Source: Arabidopsis thaliana
Taxonomy: Eukaryota > Streptophyta > Magnoliopsida > Brassicales > Brassicaceae
Length of the DNA: 64,000 nt
Assembly: GCF_000001735.4 (NCBI RefSeq)
Contig: NC_003074.8
Coordinates: 4,898,101 to 4,962,100 of the forward strand
Direction: 5' to 3'
The translations under genes and the position numbers were made by a program. Of the stretch, positions 13,834 to 26,428 are shown piece after piece (the stretch's first letter is position 1; the number at the start of each line of letters is the position of its first letter). The notes beneath the pieces are model-generated. The model did no database searches. It was not told where the DNA came from and saw only the letters and a program-made list of their open reading frames with translations.

Positions 13834-14464
13834 AAGCAACCGACATGATTCTCATCAGAATAGGCTTCTTGTTCCTAGTCTGAACAAAACACTGGAGTTA
13901 TCTTCTTTTGAACATTTTTCAACTTTTTTTTTGTTCTAGATATGATACAATATTAAGGTGACTCATCTCCAATTTTCGTCAGTTTCCAAAGTTTTGCTGC
14001 TTTAGTGTAATGTTGCAGAAAGTTCAAAACTGTACTATCTCCCACTATCATAAACCAATCTGCTTTGTATGCCAACGACCACTAAACTAGCAACACTTCA
14101 TTCTCATTCTTGTATGAAACTATTCTCGCAATTCCATAAATGTCTTCATCTGCAGTCTGGTTTATGCTACATGTCCCCGGAGCTCTCGGCGTCTGACACA
14201 CACTTCACCCAAAAAGGATTGAGAGCAGTTCAATTCATCATGCTCAGTGGATCACTTTTCATGATTTATCGATTAAAAAAATTGCAAGTAGACGAGAACA
14301 GATGGAAAACTCTTACACGCAAGTACACAGAAAAAGCCCCTTTTCCGGCAAAGGATTTGGAGTGTAACTTGTATAATCAAAACTCCAGTGACAGCCAAAA
14401 AGTCTCAATCTTTATAAAGACCCACAAAAACTTGCGGACTCCAGAGTGAGTGTGAGAATCGGAG
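13834..14464. other. spacer between RPL18AC and CYP72A7, with TATA box
   Basis: This holds the RPL18AC 3' UTR and the CYP72A7 promoter. A TATA box (TTTATAAAG) lies at 14411-14419, about 50 bp before the P450 ATG, so the 5' UTR should be only 20-30 nt. An open frame at 14069-14449 runs through the TATA box and is not credible as a gene. Confidence 0.55.
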
Positions 14465-16403
14465 ATGTCTTTTTCAGTAGTAGCAGCTTTACCGGTGCTT
14501 GTAGCAGTAGTGGTACTGTGGACATGGCGGATCGTGAAGTGGGTCTGGATAAAACCAAAGATGCTTGAGAGTTCTTTGAAAAGACAGGGTCTTACCGGAA
14601 CTCCTTACACTCCTCTCGTCGGAGATATAAAGAGGAATGTTGATATGATGATGGAAGCGAGATCTAAACCCATCAATGTAACGGATGATATCACCCCACG
14701 TCTCCTTCCTCTTGCCTTAAAGATGCTCAATTCTCACGGTATAGTGTCTTTTCTTTCTTTGTTTCAGCAGAGTTGGGAAGTGAATTGTGTAGAATTTAGT
14801 TTGACTTGAGATCTCTGTTAGGTTGAATTGTTGGTGCTTGATTGAGTTATGTTGGTGGAACAGGAAAGACTTTCTTCATATGGATTGGACCACTTCCAAC
14901 GATTGTGATAACGAATCCTGAGCAGATCAAGGAAGTCTTTAATAAAGTCAACGACTTTGAGAAAGCTTCTACATTCCCTTTGATCAGATTGTTAGCAGGT
15001 GGGCTTGCAAGTTACAAGGGAGATAAATGGGCGAGTCACAGGAGGATCATCAACCCGGCTTTTCACCTCGAAAAAATCAAGGTTTTGGTTTTTTTCTGTT
15101 GTTTGAATTACGTTAGACTGTGCATATGTGTGTGTGATCGTTTAGTAACCTTTTGTTTGGTTTACAGAACATGATCCCTGCGTTCTACCATTGTTGCAGC
15201 GAGGTTGTCTGTCAATGGGAGAAGCTATTTACAGATAAAGAATCGCCTCTTGAAGTCGATGTTTGGCCTTGGCTTGTGAATATGACTGCGGATGTCATCT
15301 CACATACTGCTTTTGGAAGTAGCTATAAAGAAGGGCAGAGAATATTTCAACTACAAGGGGAATTGGCTGAGCTTATCGCACAAGCTTTTAAGAAATCTTA
15401 CATCCCTGGATCGAGGTAAAACCACGATCTCCATTGTCTCTTTGTTCTGTTGCAAACTAAAGATTTTGAGAATTTGTTGTTTGGTGTAGGTTTTACCCAA
15501 CAAAGAGCAATAGAAGGATGAAAGCAATAGATAGAGAAGTAGACGTAATATTGAGAGGTATTGTGAGCAAACGGGAGAAAGCGAGAGAAGCTGGAGAACC
15601 AGCAAACGATGATTTGTTGGGGATATTGCTTGAATCCAATTCAGAGGAATCTCAAGGAAATGGAATGAGCGTAGAAGATGTGATGAAAGAGTGCAAGTTG
15701 TTTTATTTCGCGGGACAAGAGACAACTTCAGTACTTTTGGTGTGGACTATGGTTTTATTAAGCCATCACCAAGACTGGCAAGCTCGCGCACGAGAGGAAG
15801 TGATGCAAGTACTCGGTGAAAATAATAAACCTGATATGGAGTCCCTTAACAACCTTAAAGTCGTAAGTGAAGAAAACACAACTTTCACCATTCTCGTCCA
15901 TCTAACAACTGCGTTTATAGTTAACAAAGTCAGTTAAATTTCAACTGAAAGGTTGTCTTTGAATGTTTTTTCAACAGATGACTATGATCTTCAATGAGGT
16001 TTTGAGGCTATACCCTCCGGTGGCTCAGCTTAAACGAGTTGTCAACAAAGAAATGAAGCTCGGAGAGTTGACCCTTCCAGCTGGAATTCAAATTTACTTA
16101 CCAACTATTCTTGTCCAGCGTGACACCGAGCTTTGGGGCGATGATGCAGCGGATTTTAAACCCGAGCGGTTCAGAGACGGGCTCTCAAAGGCAACAAAGA
16201 ACCAGGTCTCTTTCTTCCCCTTTGGATGGGGACCTAGGATTTGCATCGGTCAGAATTTTGCTATGTTGGAGGCAAAGATGGCAATGGCTTTGATTCTACA
16301 AAAGTTCTCCTTCGAGCTCTCTCCTTCTTATGTTCACGCGCCTCAAACAGTCATGACCACTCGTCCCCAATTCGGAGCTCATCTAATTCTGCACAAGCTC
16401 TGA
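14465..16403 (+). CDS. CYP72A7: cytochrome P450, CYP72A subfamily
   Basis: Five exons (14465-14738, 14864-15081, 15168-15415, 15490-15862, 15978-16403) encode 512 residues of an ER-anchored, heme-thiolate monooxygenase. The N-terminus is a membrane helix ([17 protein letters not shown]). Catalytic motifs are intact: I-helix AGQETTS, K-helix EVLR in [21 protein letters not shown], and heme loop [16 protein letters not shown] with the axial Cys. It heads the tandem array and is one of the three diverged members (A7-A9). CYP72A enzymes oxidise terpenoids and related compounds such as gibberellins; the substrate of this one cannot be read from sequence. Exon phases match those of all eight array genes. 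Confidence 0.95.
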
Positions 16404-16877
16404 TTTTGTATATCCATGGATATGTCATCAAAAGTCTCATATTATGTAACAAAAAGATGTCATAGAAAGCCCTGTAGCCATATGTTGTGAAATTGTCAAT
16501 ATCTTTGTCTGAAACTAGTCGCTATTCTATAAGGTAAAAGTCTTCTTCAGTCAAGTCTAAGGTCGTTTTCTATCCTGGCTGCATTATTAATCTTGAAAAG
16601 TCTATTCCAAGAAGCCAATTTCAACTCTACCATCTTTAGCATGTGTTTTAGATAAGCCAATCGTTTTTTATGTCATAGGCCAGTGGAGAAAGATTTAGCA
16701 AAAACATAAGTATTTTATGGATTTAGATAATCTAGAACATTCGTTGAATTTTCCTCTGCCTCACACTTTAAAATAACATCAAATCTCTATCTATTTATAC
16801 AAACCCTTTTCATCTGGCATCTTCAGTTCAGTAAAATAGAAGAAAGCATCTAACGAATTTTACAAGTAAGTGCGTTT
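16404..16877. other. CYP72A7-CYP72A8 spacer
   Basis: This 474-bp spacer holds the CYP72A7 3' UTR and the CYP72A8 promoter. A TATA-like TATTTATAC lies near 16792-16800, about 80 bp before the ATG. Nothing else is recognised. Confidence 0.45.
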
Positions 16878-18753
16878 ATGAGTGATACAAAGATATCAGC
16901 AGTAGCAGTTGCTGCTGCTGTAGTGGTGGTAACTACGGTTACGGTATGGATATGGAAAGGTCTGAATGTAGCTTGGCTTAGACCAAAGAAAAATGAGGCT
17001 TATCTAAAGAGACAAGGTCTCTCTGGAACTCCTTTCACCTTTCTTGTCGGAGACATTAAAAGGGAAGCCAGTATGGTGGAGCAAGAAAAGTCCAGACCCA
17101 TCAATCTAACTGATGATTACACGCATCGTGTCATGCCTCTGATACAACAGACCGTTAAGGATCATGGTAAGAAATGGTTTGATCTGAACTCAAAACAGAT
17201 ATCCTCTGTTTTTCTAATTTATGCGTTGGTTAGTGTTAATATCCTCTGTTTCTATGGTTGGTTTTTGTTTAGGGAAGACATCTTACATGTGGATGGGACC
17301 TATAGCGAGTGTGATTGTGACGAAACCAGAACACATCAAAGATGTTCTAAACAGAGTTTACGATTTCCCGAAGCCGCCAGTGCACCCAATCGTTGAGCTC
17401 TTCGCGACTGGAGTCGCGCTGTATGAAGGAGAGAAATGGTCTAAGCACAGGAAGATTATAAACCCTTCTTTTCATCTTGAAAAGCTCAAGGTCTTACTTA
17501 CATCAGTTCTTATGGTTTCACACTTTTTACCAATCCTTATCTGATTGTTTGCTTTTTTCTTTATTTTGTAGATTATGATACCTGCATTCTACGAGAGCTG
17601 CAGCGAGATGATAAGTAAATGGGAGAAGTTGGTGACCGAGCAAGGATCATCGAATGAGATCGATGTTTGGCCATATCTTGGAGATTTAACATCAGATGTA
17701 ATTTCACGTACTGCATTTGGTAGTAGCTACGAGGAAGGTAAGAGAATCTTTGAGCTTCAAGAAGAACAAGGCCGGCGAGTGTTAAAAGCTCTTGAGTTGG
17801 CTTTTATCCCTGGAATGAGGTAAACGGTCTTTAGTGTTCTTTCGCTTTTATAAATATGGAAAGATCATATGCTTCTTCTCATTGTTTAGGTTTCTACCAA
17901 CAAAGAACAATTTGAGGATGAGACAAATTAACAAAGAAGTGAAATCTAGACTGAGAGAGATCATCATGAAAAGACAGAGGGGTATGGATACAGGGGAGGC
18001 TCCAAAGAATGATCTGTTAGGAATACTTTTGGAATCGAATTCTGGAGATCATGGTATGAGTATCGAAGATGTGGTAGAAGAGTGCAGGCTGTTTCACTTC
18101 GCGGGCCAAGAAACCACCGCGGTGCTGCTCGTGTGGACTATGATAATGCTGAGCCATCACCAAAAATGGCAGGATCAAGCTAGAGAAGAGATATTAAAAG
18201 TCATTGGGAAGAACAACAAACCTAATTTTGATGCACTCTCTCGACTCAAAACAGTAAGTACTCTTGTGTATTTTTCTGATAATCAGAGGATTACCAAAAC
18301 TTAGACTTACTTTTCTTTTGACAGATGAGCATGATCTTGAACGAAGTTTTGAGGTTATACCCACCAGGGATACTACTTGGTCGAACCGTAGAGAAAGAAA
18401 CAAAGCTTGGTGAAGACATGACACTACCAGGTGGTGCACAAGTAGTGATTCCTGTTCTTATGGTTCATCGTGATCCCGAGCTCTGGGGTGAAGATGTGCA
18501 TGAATTCAATCCTGAAAGATTCGCAGATGGTATCTCAAAAGCCACAAAGAACCAAGTTTCGTTTCTTCCGTTTGGATGGGGACCAAGATTCTGTCCTGGC
18601 CAGAATTTTGCTTTGATGGAAGCTAAGATGGCACTTGTCTTGATTCTGCAGAGATTCTCCTTTGAGCTGTCTCCTTCGTACACTCACGCACCTCATACGG
18701 TTCTTACACTTCATCCTCAGTTTGGTGCTCCGTTGATCTTCCACATGCTCTGA
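16878..18753 (+). CDS. CYP72A8: cytochrome P450, CYP72A subfamily
   Basis: Five exons (16878-17166, 17273-17490, 17572-17819, 17890-18253, 18325-18753) encode 515 residues. The N-terminal anchor is an Ala/Val/Thr-rich helix. Motifs are complete: AGQETTA in the I helix, [18 protein letters not shown] and the heme loop [16 protein letters not shown]. It is the most diverged member here: its heme loop reads RFCPG where the others read RICIG, and it has EDMTLPGG with one extra residue. This suggests an older copy with its own substrate, which I cannot name. It keeps the five-exon phase pattern of the array. Confidence 0.95.
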
Positions 18754-19397
18754 AATCGAGTCACAGAGTACACCAAATTTCGAAATTCCTCTGTCTTTTT
18801 TGTTTTTCTTAAATCAAATTTCAGTAGCATATATAACCCAATAATACCACGATGAAATCAAGTTCGATTCAAACATTTAGGGAATATTCTCAGAGAACAT
18901 ATCATAAACATTTGAGCATGAACACGTGATTTCTATAATAACTTTCCTATTATGTTAATATAGAATTTTTTACTTGACTAATTACTTTCCATAAAAACTT
19001 GAGAATACTAAACATATGACCATTTTATTTTATTTGCAAAAACAATTGATGACTCGTAATAAGTTAATTCATTTACTGCATGTGTTTCTCTTAGAATAAG
19101 ATGGATTTCGCATGGCTTATTATTGATTAAGTCATTAATAAGTCTGAAGTATAAAAGTATAATATATAACAATAATGGCATATTAGTTAATTGTTTAACC
19201 AAGAATACAAAGACTTGAGGCATGGAAGACAGATGTGGCCAGAGGTCGTGAGGAACCTGAGTAAAGGCCAAAGTTCGACGGTTACAAACAATATTTTATT
19301 GTCCGAACACAAATCTATAAGTACTAAAGACAAATCAGCACATGCATTTTCTTCATCAAAATTCTCAAAAATTTTAAGAGACCAAAAACATCAGCAA
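18754..19397. other. CYP72A8-CYP72A9 spacer
   Basis: This 644-bp AT-rich spacer contains no recognisable gene. A frame in phase with CYP72A9 opens upstream at 19191, but the added residues do not resemble a P450 N-terminus, so they are probably untranslated leader. Confidence 0.45.
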
Positions 19398-21309
19398 ATG
19401 GAGATAGTAATTGCATCATTGGCTTTAGTTGTTGTATTGTGGTGTATATGGAGAATTTTGGAGTGGGTTTGGCTTAAACCTAAGATGCTTGAGAGTTACC
19501 TGAGAAGACAAGGTCTTGTCGGAACTCGTTACACGCCTCTTGTAGGAGATGTGAGAAGGAGTTTTAGCATGTTGAAGGAAGCAAGATCCAAACCGATGAA
19601 ACCAACGGATGATCTCATCTCACTTGTCATGCCTTACTCTTTTCACATGCTCAACACTTACGGTTGAGATTTTAAATTCTTTTTGTATTTACTAGAGGTC
19701 TAAACGGTTCTTCTTCTAATATATATGCATGTATGTATCTGTGGCTACAACAGGGAAGACATTTTTCACATGGTCAGGACCCATACCTGCCATAACAATA
19801 ATGAATCCACAGCTGATCAAAGAAGTGTACAACAAGTTTTATGATTTCGAGAAGACGCACACGTTTCCTTTGACTTCATTGCTAACTGATGGACTTGCTA
19901 ATGCCGATGGAGATAAATGGGTGAAACACCGGAAGATTATCAACCCGGCATTCCATTTTGAGAAGATTAAGGTTTCAAATCCTCTTCTCTAATATTGTCA
20001 CAAAACCATGCATGTTAATATTGCTTCTGGCTGACGAGTGAATGGCCTTTTTTTGTGACCTGATTATGATTTTGTGTATAGAATATGGTCCCTACGTTTT
20101 ATAAAAGTTGCATCGAGGTCATGTGTGAATGGGAGAAGTTAGTTTCAGATAAAGGGTCGTCGTGCGAGCTTGATGTTTGGCCATGGATTGTGAATATGAC
20201 CGGAGATGTGATCTCTCGAACCGCTTTTGGTAGCAGTTACAAAGAAGGACAGAGGATATTCATATTACAAGCAGAATTAGCCCACCTCATCATACTAGCT
20301 CTTGGAAAGAATTACATTCCTGCATACCGGTAAGAAACTTTACTTGTTTTGGTCTCTAATTACTTAGCATGACTCTTGGTTACAATACTCTTCTTGGAAC
20401 TGTGAATTTCATTCTTCTTTGTTTTTGTATGTGTAGGCATTTCCCAACTAAGAATAACAGAAGGATGAAAACAATAGTCAAAGAAATCCAAGTCATACTA
20501 AGAGGGATCATTAGCCATAGAGAAAAGGCGAGAGACGCTGGAGAAGCACCGAGTGACGATTTGTTAGGTATACTTCTTAAATCGAATTCAGAGCAAAGTA
20601 AAGGAAATGGACTGAACATGGAAGAAATCATGGAAGAGTGCAAGTTGTTTTATTTTGCGGGACAAGAGACCACTTCAGTACTTTTGGCTTGGACTATGGT
20701 TTTGTTAAGCCAACACCAAGACTGGCAAGCTCGTGCACGAGAGGAAGTGATGCAAGTTTTTGGCCATAACAAACCTGATCTACAAGGCATTAACCAACTC
20801 AAAGTTGTAAGTATTAACCAAACCAAAAAAAAATCAAGTTGATGCATTTCTTCAATTTTGTTTTGATGATTTTGTTCCTACAGATGACAATGATTATATA
20901 TGAAGTCCTGAGGCTATATCCTCCAGTAATCCAGATGAACAGAGCGACTCACAAAGAGATAAAGCTAGGTGATATGACACTACCAGGCGGTATTCAAGTC
21001 CATATGCCTGTTCTGCTAATCCACCGTGACACTAAGCTTTGGGGCGATGATGCAGCGGAGTTCAAGCCCGAGAGGTTCAAAGACGGGATCGCAAAGGCAA
21101 CAAAGAACCAGGTCTGCTTCTTGCCTTTCGGGTGGGGACCGAGGATTTGCATCGGTCAGAACTTCGCTCTGTTGGAAGCAAAGATGGCTCTGGCTTTGAT
21201 TCTTCAGAGATTCTCCTTCGAGCTTTCACCTTCCTATGTTCATTCACCTTACAGAGTCTTCACTATACATCCACAGTGTGGGGCTCATCTTATCCTGCAC
21301 AAGCTTTGA
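19398..21309 (+). CDS. CYP72A9: cytochrome P450, CYP72A subfamily (reported gibberellin 13-oxidase)
   Basis: Five exons (19398-19662, 19754-19971, 20082-20329, 20437-20806, 20884-21309) encode 508 residues. The start ATG at 19398 gives the family-type anchor [15 protein letters not shown]; an in-frame upstream ATG at 19191 would add 69 unrelated residues. Motifs are intact: [28 protein letters not shown] and [16 protein letters not shown]. From memory of published work, Arabidopsis CYP72A9 13-hydroxylates gibberellins (GA12 to GA53) in seeds; that assignment depends on this being the same gene and is not visible in sequence. It is intermediate between the A7/A8 type and the young A10-A15 block: it has an MEI start but FPFG before the heme Cys. 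Confidence 0.94.
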
Positions 21310-21755
21310 TACTATACTCCACGTGATGTTATCAAAACTTATACATATGAGAAACAAAATTTCATAGAGGAATTTATTCAAGATAATAGTCATATTAACC
21401 ATGTTTTGAATTGAGAATGCTTCCCTAATAACAACTAATCCATCTATTTTTGAGTATTATTTTATACCAAATAGAAATGCCTTAGTGGAAGAGATGATAT
21501 TTAAATAAGAATCTACAAATTTGGGGAAAAAATCTATAAAGTTTAAAATCTCTCAACTTTTGAAATACACAGTTGTAACTCCCCAATAAAAGCAAAATTG
21601 ATCAATTAGTGACTCAAGTAAAGCAAAATATCAATGAGTCAAAATAAAACAATTTTGTCCAAAACACAAACTATACAGTATTTTAAAACATGAGGGGTGG
21701 TAATATCCATATCCATACCTTCTTCGAAACTATCTCTCTTCTCTGGGAGAGAAAA
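21310..21755. other. CYP72A9-CYP72A10 spacer
   Basis: This 446-bp AT-rich spacer holds the CYP72A10 promoter. Just before the ATG is a degenerate copy of the block conserved upstream of A11, A13, A14 and A15 (GGGGTGG, then CCATATCCATACCTTCTTC at 21711-21729). No other feature is seen. Confidence 0.45.
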
Positions 21756-23687
21756 ATGGAGATATCAGTTGCATGCGTAACAGTTTCTGTAGTTGTAGTT
21801 GTTGTGTCATGGTGGGTATGGAGAACTTTACAGTGGGTTTGGTTTAAACCAAAGATGCTTGAAAGTTACTTGAGAAGACAAGGTCTTGCCGGAACTCCTT
21901 ACACACCTCTTATCGGTGATTTGAAGAGGAACGTCAACATGTTGACGGAGGCAACATCCAAACCCATCAAACTAACCGAAGATATCACACCTCGTGTCCT
22001 GCCTCATCCCTTCCAAATGCTCAAGACTCACGGTATGTGTCCTGGTTGGCCTTTTGCTTCCTCTCTGTTTTAAACTGTTGATCAAGAGAAAAAGAGTTTC
22101 AAATTTTGTATATCTATGTGGTTTGAAACAGGAAGGACTTTCTTTACATGGCTTGGACCCAAACCAACCATCACCATAATGGATCCAGAGCTAATCAAAG
22201 AAGTGTTCAACAAAGTTTATGATTATCCGAAGGCGCAAACGTTTCTTTTGGGCAGACTAATAGCCACTGGAATCATTAATTACGATGGTGATAAATGGGC
22301 GAAACACCGAAGAATCATCAACCCTGCTTTTCATATAGAGAAGATCAAGGTTTAAGGCTTTATTTTTCAGTCATGAATCAAGTTGTATGCTCATTTTATT
22401 CTGAACTAATTTGTGCATTCTAACTTCTATGTATAGAATATGGTACCTGCGTTCCACCAGAGCTGCAGCGATGTTGTTGGCGAATGGAGCAAGTTAGTGT
22501 CGGATAAAGGGTCGTCGTCCTGTGAGGTAGACGTTTGGCCTTGGCTTGTGAGTATGACTGGAGATGTGATCTCTCGTACTGCTTTTGGCAGCAGCTACAA
22601 AGAAGGGCAGAGGATCTTTGAGCTACAAGCAGAACTAGTACATCTCATCTTACAAGCTTTTTGGAAAGTTTACATCCCTGGATATCGGTAATAAAAGATC
22701 TCAACCTGCCTGGTTTTAGAACTTCACTAGTGCTGCAAACTATTACAGATTGTGAACCATGATGTGTCATATACTCATATTCTCTCTGTCTTCTGTTTGT
22801 GTAGTTATCTCCCTACGAAGAGTAATAGAAGGATGAAAGCAGCAGCTAGAGAAATCCAAGTTATACTGAAAGGGATCGTTAACAAAAGGTTAAGGGCGAG
22901 AGAAGCTGGGAAAGCAGCACCAAACGACGATTTGTTGGGAATACTTCTTGAATCAAATTTGGGGCAAGCCAAAGGAAATGGAATGAGTACTGAGGATGTG
23001 ATGGAGGAGTGCAAGTTGTTCTATTTCGCCGGGCAAGAGACAACTTCGGTACTTCTGGTCTGGGCAATGGTGCTGTTAAGCCACCACCAAGATTGGCAGG
23101 CTCGTGCACGAGAGGAAGTGAAGCAAGTTTTTGGCGATAAAGAACCTGATACAGAATGTCTTAGCCAGCTCAAAGTTGTAAGTATAAACCAAATCATAAA
23201 CCTTCAGGTGACTTTAGTACTTTTATTGTGTTTAGATGGTTTTGCTGAATGTTTCCAACAGATGACAATGATATTATATGAGGTTCTCAGGCTATATCCT
23301 CCTGTAACTCACCTGACCCGAGCGATTGACAAAGAGATGAAGCTAGGTGACTTGACACTACCAGCCGGTGTTCATATCAGTCTACCTATAATGCTAGTCC
23401 AACGCGACCCCATGCTGTGGGGTACTGATGCAGCAGAATTTAAGCCTGAGAGATTCAAAGACGGTCTTTCAAAGGCAACAAAGAGCCAAGTCTCCTTCTT
23501 TCCATTTGCATGGGGACCGAGGATATGCATCGGCCAGAATTTTGCCATGTTAGAGGCAAAGATGGCAATGGCGTTGATTCTACAGACATTCACCTTCGAG
23601 CTTTCTCCTTCCTATGTTCATGCGCCTCAAACAGTCGTTACCATTCACCCGCAGTTCGGTGCACATCTTATTCTGCGCAAGCTATAA
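21756..23687 (+). CDS. CYP72A10: cytochrome P450, CYP72A subfamily
   Basis: Five exons (21756-22032, 22132-22349, 22437-22687, 22805-23177, 23262-23687) encode 514 residues. Exon 3 has one extra Ser codon (KGSSSCEV) and exon 4 one extra Ala codon (GKAAPNDD) compared with its neighbours, explaining the two-residue length difference. Motifs are intact: [28 protein letters not shown] and [16 protein letters not shown]. It is the first of the young block with an MEISV start and FPFA. Its exon 5 and 3' flank are the source of the pseudogene fragment and spacer found after CYP72A11. Substrate unknown. Confidence 0.94.
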
Positions 23688-24105
23688 TTCTATAACCACA
23701 TGTGCTGTTGTCAAATAAACATAGGAAAATAATCCAGATCATAATATAAAACTCAAATCTTTTTCTTATTTGAAGTCAGAACTTTGTCCTCACATATGTC
23801 TTGAGAAACCAAAATATTTCCAATAAAAAGAGTGAAACGCATGGACCAATAGATTTCTTCCTCTTTTCGTCGCTTTTCACACAAAGTCCAAATATGCTTC
23901 TGCGCTTTGGTGGCATGTGACTGTGAGGGTCCAAGTAAAGCAAAAGATCAATTAAGCACAACAAAATAATTGTCCAAACCACCAAAATATAAAATATAAA
24001 ATAATTTGTGACCATCATCACCACATCCATATCTTCTCCGATATTCTAAACCCTGAGAATGGTCACAAATTCTCTAACTCTCTCTCTCTCTCTCTAGTAG
24101 AAAAC

Positions 24106-26065
24106 ATGGAGATATCAGTTGCATCGGTAACAGTTTCTGTAGCTGTAGTTGTTGTGTCGTGGTGGGTATGGAGAACTTTACAGTGGGTTTGGTTTAAACC
24201 AAAGATGCTTGAGAGTTACCTGAGAAGACAAGGTCTTGCTGGAACTCCTTACACGCCTCTTGTCGGTGATTTGAAGAAGAATTTTAGCATGCGGGCTGAG
24301 GCAAGATCCAAACCCATCAACCTAACGGATGATATCACACCACGTATCGTACCTTATCCGTTGCAAATGCTCAAGACTCATGGTATGCTTCCTTGTTGGC
24401 ATCTTGATTCCTCTTTGTTTAGAACTATTGTAGAGTATCTAGAAAAGGTTTCAACTTTCGTATCTCTATGTGGTTGAAACAGGGAGGACTTTCTTTACAT
24501 GGTTTGGAGCCATACCAACAATCACCATAATGGATCCTGAGCAAATCACAGAAGTGCTCAACAAAGTTTATGATTTCCAGAAGGCACATACGTTTCCTCT
24601 GGGCAGATTAATAGCCACTGGAGTCCTTAGTTATGATGGTGATAAATGGGCGAAACACCGAAGAATCATCAACCCGGCTTTCCACCTTGAGAAGATCAAG
24701 GTTTAAAGGCTTTATCTTCCATAGTCCCCAATCAGATTAGATTGCTTTATGTATGTATGTTCATTTGGCTCTGAACCAAATTGTGCCTTCTGCTTCTATG
24801 TATAGAATATGGTACCTGCGTTCCACCAGAGCTGCAGCGAGATTGTTTGCAAATGGGACAAGTTAGTGTCGGATAAAGAGTCATCATGTGAGGTAGATGT
24901 TTGGCCTGGGCTTGTGAGTATGACTGCAGATGTGATCTCCCGTACTGCTTTTGGCAGCAGCTGCGTAGAAGGGCAGAGGATATTTGAGCTCCAAGCAGAA
25001 CTAGCACAGCTCATCATTCAAACGGTTAGGAAAGCTTTCATCCCTGGATATAGGTAATGAAAAACTCAACTTATCTGATTTAATATAGGTCCTTCTGAGC
25101 TTGACTCTTGATCTTAAAATGTCGCAATCTATTCCTTAAAGATATGAACCGTGTTAACATTATCTTTCTGCCAATCTTTTTCTGTAGTTATCTCCCAACA
25201 AAAGGTAACAGAAGGATGAAAGCAAAAGCAAGAGAAATCCAAGTTATACTGAGAGGGATCGTTAACAAAAGGTTAAGGGCCAGAGAAGCTGGTGAAGCAC
25301 CAAACGACGATTTACTGGGAATACTTCTTGAATCGAATTTGGGGCAAACGAAAGGAAACGGAATGAGTACCGAGGATCTGATGGAGGAGTGCAAGTTGTT
25401 CTATTTCGTCGGGCAAGAGACAACATCAGTACTTCTGGTTTGGACAATGGTTCTGTTAAGTCAACACCAAGATTGGCAGGCTCGTGCACGAGAAGAAGTG
25501 AAGCAAGTGTTTGGCGATAAAGAACCTGATGCAGAAGGACTCAACCAGCTCAAAGTTGTAAGTAAAAGCAAATCATAAACCTCTTGGTGACTTTTGTTGT
25601 GTTTTGATGATTTTTGATGAATGATTTGATCCCACGCAGATGACGATGATATTATATGAGGTCCTTAGGCTATATCCTCCAATACCTCAGCTGAGCAGAG
25701 CCATTCACAAAGAGATGGAGCTTGGAGATCTGACACTACCAGGCGGCGTTCTGATCAATCTACCTATCCTTCTAGTCCAACGCGACACGGAGCTGTGGGG
25801 AAACGATGCAGGAGAGTTCAAGCCAGATAGATTCAAAGACGGTCTCTCAAAGGCAACAAAGAACCAAGCCTCCTTCTTTCCTTTTGCGTGGGGATCGAGG
25901 ATCTGCATTGGCCAGAATTTTGCATTGCTTGAGGCAAAGATGGCAATGGCATTGATACTCCAGAGATTCTCCTTTGAGCTTTCTCCTTCCTATGTTCACG
26001 CACCTTACACAGTCTTCACCATTCACCCACAGTTCGGTGCTCCTCTTATCATGCACAAGCTCTAA
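24106..26065 (+). CDS. CYP72A11: cytochrome P450, CYP72A subfamily, with altered I-helix motif
   Basis: Five exons (24106-24382, 24483-24700, 24806-25053, 25188-25557, 25640-26065) encode 512 residues. The gene is intact and closest to CYP72A13. Two positions near the active site differ from every neighbour. The I-helix reads FVGQETTS instead of FAGQETTS, putting Val at the usually conserved Ala of the oxygen-binding A/G-G-x-E/D-T motif. The heme loop reads [10 protein letters not shown], with Ser for Pro. The axial Cys, the Arg two residues before it, and EVLR are kept. The protein probably still folds and binds heme, but turnover or substrate fit may differ. A CT-rich tract (about 24078-24096) lies just before the ATG. 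Confidence 0.94.
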
Positions 26066-26127
26066 TCGTTCGTAGCAACCCATTTTGTTGTTATCAAATA
26101 TACTTTCCATTCACAGATGAAACAATT

Positions 26128-26428
26128 CCATATCAGTCTACCTATAATGCTAGTCCAACGCGACACCATGATGTGGGAATTCAAGCCTGAGAGATTCAAA
26201 GACGGTCTTTCAAAGGCAACAAAGAGCCACGTCTCCTTCTTTCCATTTGCATGGGGACCGAAGATATGCATCGGCCAGAATTTTGCCATGTTGGAGGCAA
26301 AGATGGCAATGGCGTTGATTCTACAGAGATTCTCCTTCGAGCTTTCTCCTTCCTATGTTCATGCGCCTCAAATAGTCGTCACCATTCACCCACAGTTCGG
26401 TGCACATCTTATCCTGCGCAAGCTGTAA
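26128..26428 (+). pseudogene. CYP72A exon-5 fragment (CYP72A12P-like)
   Basis: About 100 codons of the 3' part of a CYP72A exon 5 lie 63 bp after the CYP72A11 stop codon, without exons 1-4. The fragment runs from [13 protein letters not shown] to the normal end HLILRKL and is nearly identical to CYP72A10. It lacks five codons around [10 protein letters not shown] (CYP72A10 reads [15 protein letters not shown]), and the heme loop has WGPKICIG where intact genes have Arg. It has no promoter, start or upstream exons, so it is a non-functional remnant of the crossover that made CYP72A13. I recall a CYP72A12 pseudogene name in this array but cannot confirm it. Confidence 0.9.

Noticed and set aside
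14069-14449. A 126-residue open frame just upstream of CYP72A7
   Set aside because: It contains the CYP72A7 TATA box, has no recognisable domain, and ends 16 bp before the P450 ATG; it is promoter sequence.
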